A stretch of 64,000 nucleotides of DNA, from NCBI GenBank assembly GCA_022655215.1, contig JALCUE010000002.1:310001-374000 (forward strand), given 5' to 3'. The position numbers and the translations under genes are program-made. This document shows, one piece after another, positions 1 through 7,581 of the stretch; position 1 is the stretch's first letter; the number at the start of each line of letters is the position of its first letter. The DNA comes from Atopobiaceae bacterium (GTDB lineage Bacteria; Actinomycetota; Coriobacteriia; Coriobacteriales; Atopobiaceae). The notes beneath the pieces were generated by a model. That model was not told where the DNA came from. It searched no databases and saw nothing but the letters and a program-made list of their open reading frames with translations.

Positions 1-110
1 ATTCGCTCGCCCTTGACCTGAAGCCAGCTTCAAGTGTGAGAATCCTCGCGACAAGGGGCTGCCGCGGATGGCCACGGACGGGCCGGGCATGCCAAGCGAG
101 AGGAGCGACG

Positions 111-959
111 ATGGACGAGACGAACGAGACGAACAAGGCGAGCGAGACGAACAAGGCCGACGTCGAGGGCGAGACGACCGCGCGGTGTGGCGGCCCCGTC
201 GCGGACAGGGTCGAGGCGTGTGAGCGCAAGTTCGCAGAACTGTTCGGCGGCACGCCCAACGCGGGCGAGGGGGATGACCCCGAGCTCATGCAGATCCTGC
301 AGAGGTTCATCTTCGGCGAGGTCTCCTACACGGGGACGCTGCCCGACCACGACCGTGAGCTCGTGACCTGCGTGGTCCTCGCCACATACCAGACGCTTCC
401 GCAGCTCACGGCACATGCGACCGCCGCGCTCAACGTGGGCGTCACGCCCATGGAGCTCCGCGAGGCCATGTACGGCTGCATGCCCTTCATCGGCTGCCCG
501 AAGACGCTCAATGCCGTGTCCACCATCGACGCGGTCCTGACCTCGCGAGGGTTCGAGCTGCCGCTCCCGTCGGCCGCGACGGTGGCCGATGCCGACCGTC
601 TCGAGGCCGGCGCCGCGATCCAGGCCCCCGTCTACGGCGACGAGATCCGCGACGCCATGGCCTGGCTCCCCGACGGGTTCGACGAGGCCGTGCCCCGCTT
701 CCTCACTGAGGACTGCTTCGGCGACTTCCACACGAGAGACGGACTCGACGAACGTCTCCGCAACCTCCTCGAGCTCGTCGTCCTGGTCGCCCTCGGCGGA
801 TGCGAGTCGCAGGTGGCGGCGCATGCTCGCGGCTGCCTCAAGACCGGCAGCTCGACCGCCGACGTCCTCACCGCCATCGTGCAGGCGCTTCCCTACACGG
901 GCATCCCGCGGGCGCTCAACGCCATCCGCGCCATGAGGCCCGCGCTCGGCCAGGACTAG
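111..959 (+). CDS. Carboxymuconolactone decarboxylase (CMD) family protein
   Basis: The 282-aa protein has two CMD/AhpD-like alpha-helical halves. The first lies around residues 50-150 and holds the helix pair ending in CMPFIGCPKT; the second lies around 205-280 and has the matching LPYTGIPRALNAI motif. The family includes gamma-carboxymuconolactone decarboxylases and peroxidase-like AhpD proteins. I see no CxxC redox pair, so a decarboxylase-like or unknown role is likelier than peroxidase. The start is the ATG at 111 because AGGAG lies five bases upstream; an in-frame GTG at 36 lacks such a site. The N-terminus is low-complexity and rich in Glu, Thr and Asn. The substrate is unknown. The gene stands alone, 168 bases before the aminotransferase. 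Confidence 0.8.
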   Translation: MDETNETNKASETNKADVEGETTARCGGPVADRVEACERKFAELFGGTPNAGEGDDPELMQILQRFIFGEVSYTGTLPDHDRELVTCVVLATYQTLPQLTAHATAALNVGVTPMELREAMYGCMPFIGCPKTLNAVSTIDAVLTSRGFELPLPSAATVADADRLEAGAAIQAPVYGDEIRDAMAWLPDGFDEAVPRFLTEDCFGDFHTRDGLDERLRNLLELVVLVALGGCESQVAAHARGCLKTGSSTADVLTAIVQALPYTGIPRALNAIRAMRPALGQD

Positions 960-1127
960 CCGCTCGATCCGCTCTCCTCGTCCATCTCGCCTCCGCCTGC
1001 TGCCATGACCCGTCGTCTCCACATACCGTCACGACCCGCCGTCGCTCCTGCCTTAGAATGGGTGGACGAAGGCAAGGACCGACGCGCGGCCGCCCCGTGG
1101 ACCCGCTGGCAGATCTTGAGGTGACAC

Positions 1128-2285
1128 ATGGAGTTCTCCAAGAGGCTCGACCTGTTCGGTGACGAGGTCTTCTCGTCGCTCAACGCAAAGCGGCTGGAGC
1201 TGGAGCGTCAGGGCCGCACCATATACGACCTCTCGGTGGGCACGCCCGACTTCGAGCCGCCCGCCCACATCGTGGACGCCCTGGTCGACTCCGCCCACAC
1301 CCCCGCGGACTGGAAGTACAGCCTGCACGACCTGCCGGAGATGCTCCAGGCGGTCTGCGACTACTACGCCCGCCGCTACGGCGTCACGCTCACGCCGGAC
1401 ATGGTGACCAGCGTGGGCGGCACCCAGGAGGGCATGGGCCATCTCGGCATGGCGCTGCTCGACGAGGGCGACACCGTGCTCATCCCCGACCCCTGCTACC
1501 CGGTGTTCCGCACGGGCTGCGTGCTGGGTGGCGGCACTCCCGTCTACTACCCGCTCTCCGCCGAGCACGACTTCCTGCCTTACGTCGCCGGCATCGACCC
1601 CGAGGCCGCCGACCGCGCCAAGGCCATCGTGGTCTCGCTTCCCGCGAACCCCGTGGGCTCCGTGGGCACGCCCGAGGTCTATGCCGAGATAATCGACTTC
1701 GCGCGCGAGCACGACCTTCTCGTCGTGCATGACAACGCCTACTCCGACATCATCTTCGACGGGCCGGCTGGCGGCAGCTTCCTGTCCTACCCCGGCGCGC
1801 AGGACGTGGGCGTCGAGTTCTTCAGCCTCTCCAAGTCGTTCAACGTGACGGGCGCCCGCATCAGCTTCCTCGTGGGCCGCCCCGACGTCATCGCGGCCCT
1901 CGACAAGCTGCGCAGCCAGATCGACTTCGGCATGTTCTATCCCGTCCAACGCGCCGCCATCGCCGCGCTCACGGGGCCGCTCGATTCCGTTGAGCGTCAA
2001 CGCCTCCTCTACCAGGAGCGTCGCGACGCGCTGTGCGACGGCCTCGAGTCGATCGGCTGGGACCGCCCCAACGCGCACGGCACCCTCTTCGTGTGGGCGA
2101 GGATCCCGAACGGCCGCATGGACTCCATGGCCTTCTGCATGGAGCTCATGGATCGTGCCGGCGTCATCGTGACTCCAGGCTCGAGCTTCGGCCCTGCCGG
2201 CGAGGGATACGTGCGCTTCGCCCTCGTCATGCCTCCCGAGAAGATCCGCGACGCCGTCGACGCCATCGCCGCCGCGGGCATCTAG
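1128..2285 (+). CDS. Class I/II PLP-dependent aminotransferase, DapL/alanine-transaminase-like
   Basis: The protein is 385 aa and soluble, a fold-type I aminotransferase. The PLP-binding lysine lies in SLSKSFNVTGAR, about K236. The ANPVGS segment replaces the usual NPxNPTG turn, and DNAYSDI carries the PLP-contacting Asp/Tyr. The opening motif SVGTPDFEPPAHIVDAL is typical of LL-diaminopimelate aminotransferase-like and alanine/aspartate aminotransferases. LL-diaminopimelate aminotransferase is therefore possible but not proven, because the family is broad. A HAD phosphatase gene starts 12 bases downstream, probably in the same transcript. The start codon follows a weak AGGTG site. Confidence 0.82.
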   Translation: MEFSKRLDLFGDEVFSSLNAKRLELERQGRTIYDLSVGTPDFEPPAHIVDALVDSAHTPADWKYSLHDLPEMLQAVCDYYARRYGVTLTPDMVTSVGGTQEGMGHLGMALLDEGDTVLIPDPCYPVFRTGCVLGGGTPVYYPLSAEHDFLPYVAGIDPEAADRAKAIVVSLPANPVGSVGTPEVYAEIIDFAREHDLLVVHDNAYSDIIFDGPAGGSFLSYPGAQDVGVEFFSLSKSFNVTGARISFLVGRPDVIAALDKLRSQIDFGMFYPVQRAAIAALTGPLDSVERQRLLYQERRDALCDGLESIGWDRPNAHGTLFVWARIPNGRMDSMAFCMELMDRAGVIVTPGSSFGPAGEGYVRFALVMPPEKIRDAVDAIAAAGI

Positions 2286-2297
2286 GGGGCGCCGAGG

Positions 2298-3104
2298 TTG
2301 ATCCCCGACATCCTGCCCTCCGACATCCTGCCCTCCGACATCAGGTGCGCCTTCTTCGACATCGACGGCACGCTCGTGAGCACGCGCACCCATCGCATGA
2401 GCCAGTCCACCAAGAACGCGCTCGCGTGCCTGCGCGAGAGGGGCGTGAGGTGCTGCATCGCGTCGGGTCGCCCTCGCTATCAGCTGCAGCCCTGCGTGGA
2501 GGATGCCTTCGACGCGTATGTCCTGCTCAGCGGGCAGCTCTGCTTCGATTCCGACGGCGTCTACCTCAAGAACCCCATCCCGCCCGCGTCCGTCGCCGGC
2601 GTGGTGGACCAGTGCGAGCGGGGCCTCTACGACATCCTCGTGCTGGAGGAGAGCCGCTCCTACGTGAGCCGCCTGTCCGACCGTGTCCTCGAGGCCGGGC
2701 GCAACGCCAACCTGGATTACGCGGAGGGTGACATCGAGCAGGCCCTCTCGGACGAGGTCTACCAGTTCTGCGCCTTCCTGGGACCCGAGGACGAGCACGT
2801 CATAACCGACTCCATCGGCGGTGTGGCGACCACGCGCTGGTGCGACGTGTTCTGCGACGTCATCCCCGCGACCGGAGGCAAGCCGGAGGGGGTCCGCGCG
2901 ACGCTCGACAGATTCGGTCTCACCTGCGACCAGGCGATCGCCTTCGGCGACGGCGACAACGACGCCTCCATGCTGGAGTGCGTGGGCGTGGGCGTGGCCA
3001 TGGGGAACGGCACCCCCGGGGCCAAGGCGGCGGCCGACGTCGTGACCGATGACACGGATGACGACGGCATCTGGAACGCCTGCGTCCGTCTCGGCCTGGT
3101 CTGA
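2298..3104 (+). CDS. HAD-superfamily hydrolase (Cof-type)
   Basis: The 268-aa protein has HAD motif I, FFDIDGTLVS, with nucleophile and acid/base aspartates at D21 and D23. A late GDGDND motif (AFGDGDNDASMLE) binds Mg2+, and a C2-type cap lies between them. This architecture fits Cof/YbiV-type phosphatases of sugar phosphates or small phosphorylated metabolites; the substrate cannot be told from sequence. Translation appears to begin at TTG 2298, after GAGG, 12 bases beyond the aminotransferase stop. The N-terminus encodes a short in-frame tandem repeat (ILPSD twice) from a 15-bp DNA duplication at about 2308-2340. A later start would remove this repeat but leave little room before motif I. 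Confidence 0.82.
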   Translation: MIPDILPSDILPSDIRCAFFDIDGTLVSTRTHRMSQSTKNALACLRERGVRCCIASGRPRYQLQPCVEDAFDAYVLLSGQLCFDSDGVYLKNPIPPASVAGVVDQCERGLYDILVLEESRSYVSRLSDRVLEAGRNANLDYAEGDIEQALSDEVYQFCAFLGPEDEHVITDSIGGVATTRWCDVFCDVIPATGGKPEGVRATLDRFGLTCDQAIAFGDGDNDASMLECVGVGVAMGNGTPGAKAAADVVTDDTDDDGIWNACVRLGLV

Positions 3105-3183
3105 CTCTTCCGGGCCAGACGAGGGAGCCTGATCGCCTCGTGGCCGGTCCTCTCCGCTTGCTGATTCCTAAGACTTTCCTAAC

Positions 3184-3207
3184 ATCTTCCTATGATCTTA
3201 GGAAGAT
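3184..3207. promoter_or_regulatory. Inverted repeat upstream of toxin-antitoxin operon
   Basis: A perfect 9-bp inverted repeat ATCTTCCTA / TAGGAAGAT has a 6-bp spacer that contains a TATGAT-like -10 element (3191-3196). Two further TTCCTA half-sites occur just upstream (about 3165-3181). The position 36 bases before the antitoxin start fits the autorepressor site usual for Phd/YefM antitoxins. The assignment is inferred from geometry. Confidence 0.55.
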
Positions 3208-3242
3208 AGTATGCTCATCTCATCCATCGAGAGGAGCACGCC

Positions 3243-3536
3243 ATGGCAGCGATCTATCCGATAAGCGCCCTGCAGAAGGATGCGACCACCGTTCGCGAGC
3301 GTGCACGCCACGAGGTCGTCCATCTCACGGAGAACGGTCACGGTGCATACGTCTTCGCGACGGAGGAGACGTTCGACGAGTACGTGGCTCGCAAGCAGGA
3401 GGAGGCCGTCGAGGAGGCGCGCCTCGCCGCTACGATCGAGCGCGGGGATGCCGACTGCTCTGCGGGCAGGACGTATGACCTCGAGGAGGGCATCGCCCTC
3501 ATCCGTCAGGTGAGGGACCAGCGTGCCGCGGGCTAG
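3243..3536 (+). CDS. Type II antitoxin, Phd/YefM-like
   Basis: This 97-aa acidic protein opens with MAAIYPISALQKDATTV, the Phd/YefM pattern in which an N-terminal DNA-binding fold starts with a short strand and an 'is.l.k' helix. The NGHGAYVFATEETFDEY segment matches the dimerisation part. The C-terminal half is charged and probably disordered until it binds the toxin. GAGGAG lies 7 bases before the ATG. The reading frame overlaps the start of the downstream toxin by 14 bases, so the pair is translationally coupled. Its operator is probably the inverted repeat at 3184-3207. Confidence 0.72.
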   Translation: MAAIYPISALQKDATTVRERARHEVVHLTENGHGAYVFATEETFDEYVARKQEEAVEEARLAATIERGDADCSAGRTYDLEEGIALIRQVRDQRAAG

Positions 3537-3792
3537 GGTCATCCTCACCGAGGGCTTCATCTCCGATGCGAGTGGCATCTCCGGTGACGACTCCTTGGCG
3601 AGGGTCGAGTCCCTCCTGAGGGCCCTTGCGGACTATCCCGACCTCGGGTCGCCCCTCGCGCGGCCGTCGCTCAGCAACCGGTTCGGCGACGACGTCAGGA
3701 AGATGGTCATAGGCAGGTATCTTCTCGTCTACCGTCACGTCGGGGACGAGGTCAGGGTGCTCGGCCTGCGATACGGGCCCTCCGTGCGCTGA
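3523..3792 (+). CDS. Type II toxin, RelE/ParE superfamily
   Basis: The 89-aa basic protein has the compact RelE/ParE layout: an N-terminal strand (ARVILTEGF), two helices, and C-terminal strands ending in KMVIGRYLLVYRHVGDEVRVLGLRYG. The pattern 'R.....yLlvYr......v.vlglrhg' is typical of ParE/RelE toxins. It could be a ribosome-dependent mRNA interferase or a gyrase poison; sequence does not decide. Translation begins at GTG inside the antitoxin gene (overlap 14 bases). Nothing mobile is adjacent, so the module is likely chromosomally resident. Confidence 0.7.
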   Translation: MPRARVILTEGFISDASGISGDDSLARVESLLRALADYPDLGSPLARPSLSNRFGDDVRKMVIGRYLLVYRHVGDEVRVLGLRYGPSVR

Positions 3793-3838
3793 CGCTTCCG
3801 AGGAGAGACGTGGGCCCGCGCACCTCGCGCCTTCCGTC

Positions 3839-3847
3839 TGCTACACT
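3839..3847 (+). promoter_or_regulatory. Extended -10 promoter of leucine operon leader
   Basis: TGCTACACT fits an extended -10 (TGn plus a TATAAT-like hexamer). The expected transcript start near 3853 lies about 47 bases before the leader peptide ATG. No good -35 hexamer is visible, which is common with extended -10 promoters. Confidence 0.45.
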
Positions 3848-3899
3848 TCTCCCAACGCGCGAGCCGGTCCCGGCCGCGCACGCGAGAGGGAACAAGGAC

Positions 3900-4016
3900 A
3901 TGCAGAGCGCTCACGCATATGAGTCACGTCAGGCCACGGCACGTCGTGCCGCCATGGTCGGCGTACGCATGCCCCTACTACCCCTAGCCGCGCTTATCGG
4001 CGCAGACGCGCGCTAG
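3900..4016 (+). CDS. leu operon leader peptide (attenuation)
   Basis: This 38-codon ORF begins at ATG 3900 after GAGAGGG (9-base spacing) and ends at TAG 4014-4016, 167 bases before leuA. Its C-terminal part reads MPLLPLAALIG. Leucines 26, 27 and 29 use CTA and leucine 32 uses CTT, whereas leuA just downstream uses almost only CTC and CTG. Clustered scarce leucine codons in a short ORF before leuA are the hallmark of leucine-tRNA-sensing attenuation: ribosomes stall when charged Leu-tRNA is low, which changes folding of the following RNA. The peptide itself probably has no function. Confidence 0.68.
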   Translation: MQSAHAYESRQATARRAAMVGVRMPLLPLAALIGADAR

Positions 4017-4028
4017 GGCACTCGCACC

Positions 4029-4076
4029 CGCACGCGCCTGCACCCGTCCCGGAGGGGACGGCAGCAACCGCGTGCG
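4029..4076 (+). terminator. Attenuator-type hairpin before leuA
   Basis: CGCACGCG (4029-4036) can pair perfectly with CGCGTGCG (4069-4076). Inside this, CCGTCCC (4044-4050) pairs with GGGACGG (4055-4061) around a GGAG loop. A pyrimidine-rich CTCTTCTC tract follows. The hairpin starts 12 bases after the leader peptide stop, so a ribosome finishing or stalling in the leader could influence it. The competing antiterminator fold was not resolved by eye. Confidence 0.5.
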
Positions 4077-4183
4077 CTCTTCTCGCCAGACCCCGGCATA
4101 GGGGCACCCACGCGGACAAGCTCGCCTCCCCTCGAACCCGTCAGATCGACGAAGTCCGAGCACCACTACACCAGGAGGCAGCC

Positions 4184-5713
4184 ATGACCCGCAAGATCGC
4201 CATCTTCGACACCACGCTGCGAGACGGGGAGCAGTCCCCGGGAGCCAGCATGAACACCGAGGAGAAGCTCATCATCGCGCGCCAGCTCGTGCGCATGAAG
4301 GTCGACGTCATCGAGGCCGGCTTCCCCATCTCGAGTCCCGGCGACTTCAAGAGCGTCGAGGAGATCGGCCGCATCGCGGGCGACGACTGCACCGTATGCG
4401 GCCTCACGCGTGCCGTCGACAAGGACATCGACGTCGCCGCGGAGGCCCTCCGCACCGCCAAGCGTCCTCGCATCCACACCGGGCTGGGCGTCTCGCCCTC
4501 CCACCTCACCGAGAAGCTGCATATCTCCGAGGAGGAGTGCATCGAGCGCGCCATCCACTGCGTCAAGTACGCGCGCAGGTACGTGGACGACGTCGAGTTC
4601 TACGCGGAGGACGCGGGCCGCTCCGAGCAGGACTTCCTCGTGCGAGTGATCCAGGCAGCCGTGAACGCCGGCGCCACCGTGGTGAACATCCCCGACACCA
4701 CCGGCTACTCCATGCCGTGGGCCTTCGGCGCGCGCATCCGCGACCTGCGCGAGCGCGTCGACGGGATCGAGGACGTCACCATCGCCGTGCACACCCACAA
4801 CGACCTGGGCATGGCCACGGCGCTCGCCATGGAGGCCGTGCGCAACGGCGCCTCCCAGATCGAGTGCACGATCAACGGCCTGGGCGAGCGTGCCGGCAAC
4901 ACCGCCATGGAGGAGGTGGTCATGGCCATCAGGATGCACGAGGAGGAGATGGACGGCCACACCGACGTGGTCACGCAGGAGCTCTGCCACGCGTCCAAGC
5001 TGGTGAGCTCCATCACGGGCATCAACGTGCAGCCCAACAAGTCCATCGTGGGCGCCAACGCGTTCGCGCACTCCTCGGGCATCCATCAGGACGGCGTCCT
5101 GAAGGCCCGCGACACCTACGAGATCATCGACCCGGCGGACGTCGGTGCCGGTGGGTCGCAGATCATCCTGTCGGCCCGCTCGGGCCACGCCGCCCTGCGC
5201 CATCGCTACGCGGAGCTCGGCTACACCTTCGATGACGCCTCCTTCGATGCCATCTACGAGGCGTTCCTCGAGGTGGCCGACAAGAAGAAGGAGGTCTACG
5301 ACGAGGACCTCGAGTCCATAATCCACGAGCAGCAGCGCATCACCACCGCCATCTGGACGCTCGGCGCCGTGCAGATCTCCTGCGGCTTCCCGCTCACGCC
5401 CACGGCGACCATCACCCTCACCGACGAGGACGGCCACACCACCACCGACTGCGCCTTCGGGACCGGTCCGGTCGATGCCGTCTACAAGGCCGTCAACAAG
5501 ATCGTGGGCGTGACCAACGACCTGTCGGAGTTCTCGGTCAAGGCCGTTACCCGCGGCATCGACGCGCTGGGCGAGGTCACCATCCGCGTCACGAGCGAGT
5601 CGGGCGAGGTCTACACCGGTCGCGGCAGCGACAACGACATCGTGGTGAGTTCCGCGCGCGCCTACCTGAACGCGCTCAACCGTCTGCTCGCCACCGAGAG
5701 GGAGGCTGCGTAG
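4184..5713 (+). CDS. leuA: 2-isopropylmalate synthase
   Basis: LeuA (509 aa) condenses 2-oxoisovalerate with acetyl-CoA, the first committed step of leucine synthesis. The N-terminal TIM barrel has the signature DTTLRDGEQSPGASM (about residues 9-23) and the metal-binding HTHNDLGMAT segment. NGLGERAGNTAMEEV and HSSGIHQDGVLK are also conserved LeuA motifs. The C-terminal region (about 390-509, ending in the regulatory alpha/beta fold with GRGSDNDIVVSSARAYLNALN) is the leucine feedback domain. AGGAGG precedes the ATG. The stop codon is directly followed by the leuC ATG. Length is typical of the classical 500-520-aa form. Transcription is probably attenuated through the upstream leader. Confidence 0.96.
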   Translation: MTRKIAIFDTTLRDGEQSPGASMNTEEKLIIARQLVRMKVDVIEAGFPISSPGDFKSVEEIGRIAGDDCTVCGLTRAVDKDIDVAAEALRTAKRPRIHTGLGVSPSHLTEKLHISEEECIERAIHCVKYARRYVDDVEFYAEDAGRSEQDFLVRVIQAAVNAGATVVNIPDTTGYSMPWAFGARIRDLRERVDGIEDVTIAVHTHNDLGMATALAMEAVRNGASQIECTINGLGERAGNTAMEEVVMAIRMHEEEMDGHTDVVTQELCHASKLVSSITGINVQPNKSIVGANAFAHSSGIHQDGVLKARDTYEIIDPADVGAGGSQIILSARSGHAALRHRYAELGYTFDDASFDAIYEAFLEVADKKKEVYDEDLESIIHEQQRITTAIWTLGAVQISCGFPLTPTATITLTDEDGHTTTDCAFGTGPVDAVYKAVNKIVGVTNDLSEFSVKAVTRGIDALGEVTIRVTSESGEVYTGRGSDNDIVVSSARAYLNALNRLLATEREAA

Positions 5714-6982
5714 ATGACCAGACCCATGACCATGGCCGAGAAGATCCTGGCCGCCCATGCGGGGCTCGACGAGGTGCGCCCCGGCCAGCTGGTGGAGTGC
5801 GACCTCGACATGGTGCTCGCGAACGACATCACCGCGCCCATCGCCATCAGGGTCTTCCACGAGCTGGGCGCCGCCGACGTGTTCGACCGCGACCGCGTCT
5901 GCCTCGTGCCCGACCACTATGCCCCCAACAAGGACATCAAGAGTGCCGAGCAGACCAAGACCATGCGCGAGTTCGCCCATGCCTGTCACGTGACCCACTA
6001 CTGGGAGCAGGGCTGCGCCGGGATCGAGCACGCGCTCCTGCCCGAGAGGGGCGTCGTGGGACCCGGCGACCTCATCATCGGCGCCGATTCGCATACCTGC
6101 ACGTATGGCGCGCTCGGGGCCTTCTCGACCGGGGTCGGCTCCACCGACGCCGGCGTGGGGATGGCCACCGGCCGCGCCTGGTTCAAGGTGCCCGCCACCA
6201 TCCGCTTCGAGGTCGAGGGCGAGCTTCCGGCCGGCGCCTCGGCTAAGGACATCATCCTGCACGTCATCGGCATGATCGGCGTGGACGGTGCCCTCTACCA
6301 GGCCATGGAGTTCGCGGGTTCCACCATCCGCGGGCTCTCCATGGAGGGTCGCATGACCATCTCCAACATGGCCATCGAGGCCGGCGGCAAGGCCGGGCTC
6401 ATGGAGGTCGACGACGTGGCGCGCGAATGGCTGGACGGTCGCTGCGAGCGACCGTACGTCGAGTACCACTCCGACCCCGACGCCGAGTACGCCCAGGTCA
6501 TCCATATCGACGCCGCCGACATCCAGCCGTGCGTGTCCTGGCCTCACCTGCCCTCCAACACCCATCCCGTGACGGAGAGCCGCGACGTGCGCATCGACCA
6601 GGCCGTCATAGGCAGCTGCACCAACGGTCGCATCGAGGACATGCGCATCGCCGCCGACATCCTGCGTGGCCGCACCATCGCCGATGGCGTGCGCTGCATC
6701 GTGATCCCCGCCACCCCCGCGGTCCAGCGTCAGTGCATGGACGAGGGCCTGGCCGACGTCTTCCTCGACGCCGGCTGCGTCTTCTCGTGCCCCACGTGCG
6801 GTCCCTGTCTGGGCGGCTACATGGGGATCCTCGCGGCGGGGGAGAGGTGCGTGTCCACCACCAACCGCAACTTCGTGGGGCGGATGGGCGACGTCACCAG
6901 CGAGGTCTACCTCGCGAGCCCTGCCGTCGCCGCGGCGAGCGCCGTGGCAGGACACATCGCGCTGCCCTCCGACCTCGACTGA
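5714..6982 (+). CDS. leuC: 3-isopropylmalate dehydratase large subunit
   Basis: The 422-aa protein is an aconitase-family large subunit that isomerises 2- to 3-isopropylmalate with LeuD. The [4Fe-4S] cluster cysteines are visible in GSCTNGRIEDMR and CPTCGPCLGGYMG, and GADSHTCTYG supplies the third conserved motif. At 422 aa it matches the shorter archaeal-type/LeuC2 form rather than the ~470-aa proteobacterial form. It starts immediately after the leuA stop codon with no spacer, which implies coupled translation. A homoaconitase-like activity is possible for this subfamily, but its place between leuA and leuD supports the leucine pathway. Confidence 0.95.
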   Translation: MTRPMTMAEKILAAHAGLDEVRPGQLVECDLDMVLANDITAPIAIRVFHELGAADVFDRDRVCLVPDHYAPNKDIKSAEQTKTMREFAHACHVTHYWEQGCAGIEHALLPERGVVGPGDLIIGADSHTCTYGALGAFSTGVGSTDAGVGMATGRAWFKVPATIRFEVEGELPAGASAKDIILHVIGMIGVDGALYQAMEFAGSTIRGLSMEGRMTISNMAIEAGGKAGLMEVDDVAREWLDGRCERPYVEYHSDPDAEYAQVIHIDAADIQPCVSWPHLPSNTHPVTESRDVRIDQAVIGSCTNGRIEDMRIAADILRGRTIADGVRCIVIPATPAVQRQCMDEGLADVFLDAGCVFSCPTCGPCLGGYMGILAAGERCVSTTNRNFVGRMGDVTSEVYLASPAVAAASAVAGHIALPSDLD

Positions 6983-7062
6983 CGCCGACCTCGGCACTGG
7001 CGCCGACCGCGACGCCGGCGCTGACCTTCCTGACCCTGACCCTTCTCCCGAGAGGAGAGACC

Positions 7063-7581
7063 ATGCACTTCGAGGGAAACGTGTTCCGCTACGGGCGTGA
7101 CGTCGACACCGACGTCATCATCCCCGCGCGATACCTCAACACATCCGATCCCGCCGAGCTGGCCACCCATGCCATGTGCGACATCGACGAGACGTTCGCG
7201 ACCCGCGTGCGCCCTGGCGACATCATCGTGGCGGAGGAGAACTTCGGCTGCGGCTCGAGCCGAGAGCACGCCCCCGTGGCGCTCAAGGCGGCGGGCGTCT
7301 CGTGCGTCATCGCGAAGAGCTTCGCGCGCATCTTCTACCGCAACTCGATCAACACGGGCCTCGCCATCATGGAATGCCCTGAGGCCGTCGACGCCATCAA
7401 GGCCGGCGACCGCGTGAGCGTGGACACCGAGAGCGGCGCCATCACCGACGAGACCACGGGCGCGACCTTCACGGCTGAGCCGTTCCCGCCGTTCATCGCC
7501 GAGATCATCGAGGCCGGCGGCCTCGTGGCGCGCACGAAGGCCCAGATGGCGAAGGGGAACGCGAAAGGGGACGCACGATGA
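7063..7581 (+). CDS. leuD: 3-isopropylmalate dehydratase small subunit
   Basis: The 172-aa swivel-domain partner of LeuC is the short archaeal-type form. It shows the diagnostic FRYGRDVDTDVIIPARYL opening and ENFGCGSSREHAP active-site loop, followed by KSFARIFYRNSINTGL. The chosen ATG follows AGAGGAGAG by a few bases; the frame is open upstream, but no initiation site there is comparable. An 80-base gap separates it from leuC and contains imperfect repeats of GACC/GCCGAC units without a clear function. Its stop overlaps the leuB start (ATGA). Confidence 0.95.
   Translation: MHFEGNVFRYGRDVDTDVIIPARYLNTSDPAELATHAMCDIDETFATRVRPGDIIVAEENFGCGSSREHAPVALKAAGVSCVIAKSFARIFYRNSINTGLAIMECPEAVDAIKAGDRVSVDTESGAITDETTGATFTAEPFPPFIAEIIEAGGLVARTKAQMAKGNAKGDAR

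Noticed and set aside
4055-4076. T-box-like sequence (GGGACGGCAGCAACCGCG) before leuA
   Set aside because: It only loosely resembles the AGGGTGGNACCGCG T-box, with an insertion. I found no specifier loop upstream, and the leader peptide with leucine codons explains regulation better.
4166-6997. Long open frame (about 940 codons) antisense to leuA-leuC
   Set aside because: It mirrors the high third-position GC of the real genes, encodes Gly/His/Asp/Val-rich nonsense without domains, and has no initiation site. The same applies to the long antisense frames over 1053-2798, 10149-12404, 12139-14475, 28330-31407 and 47286-50135.
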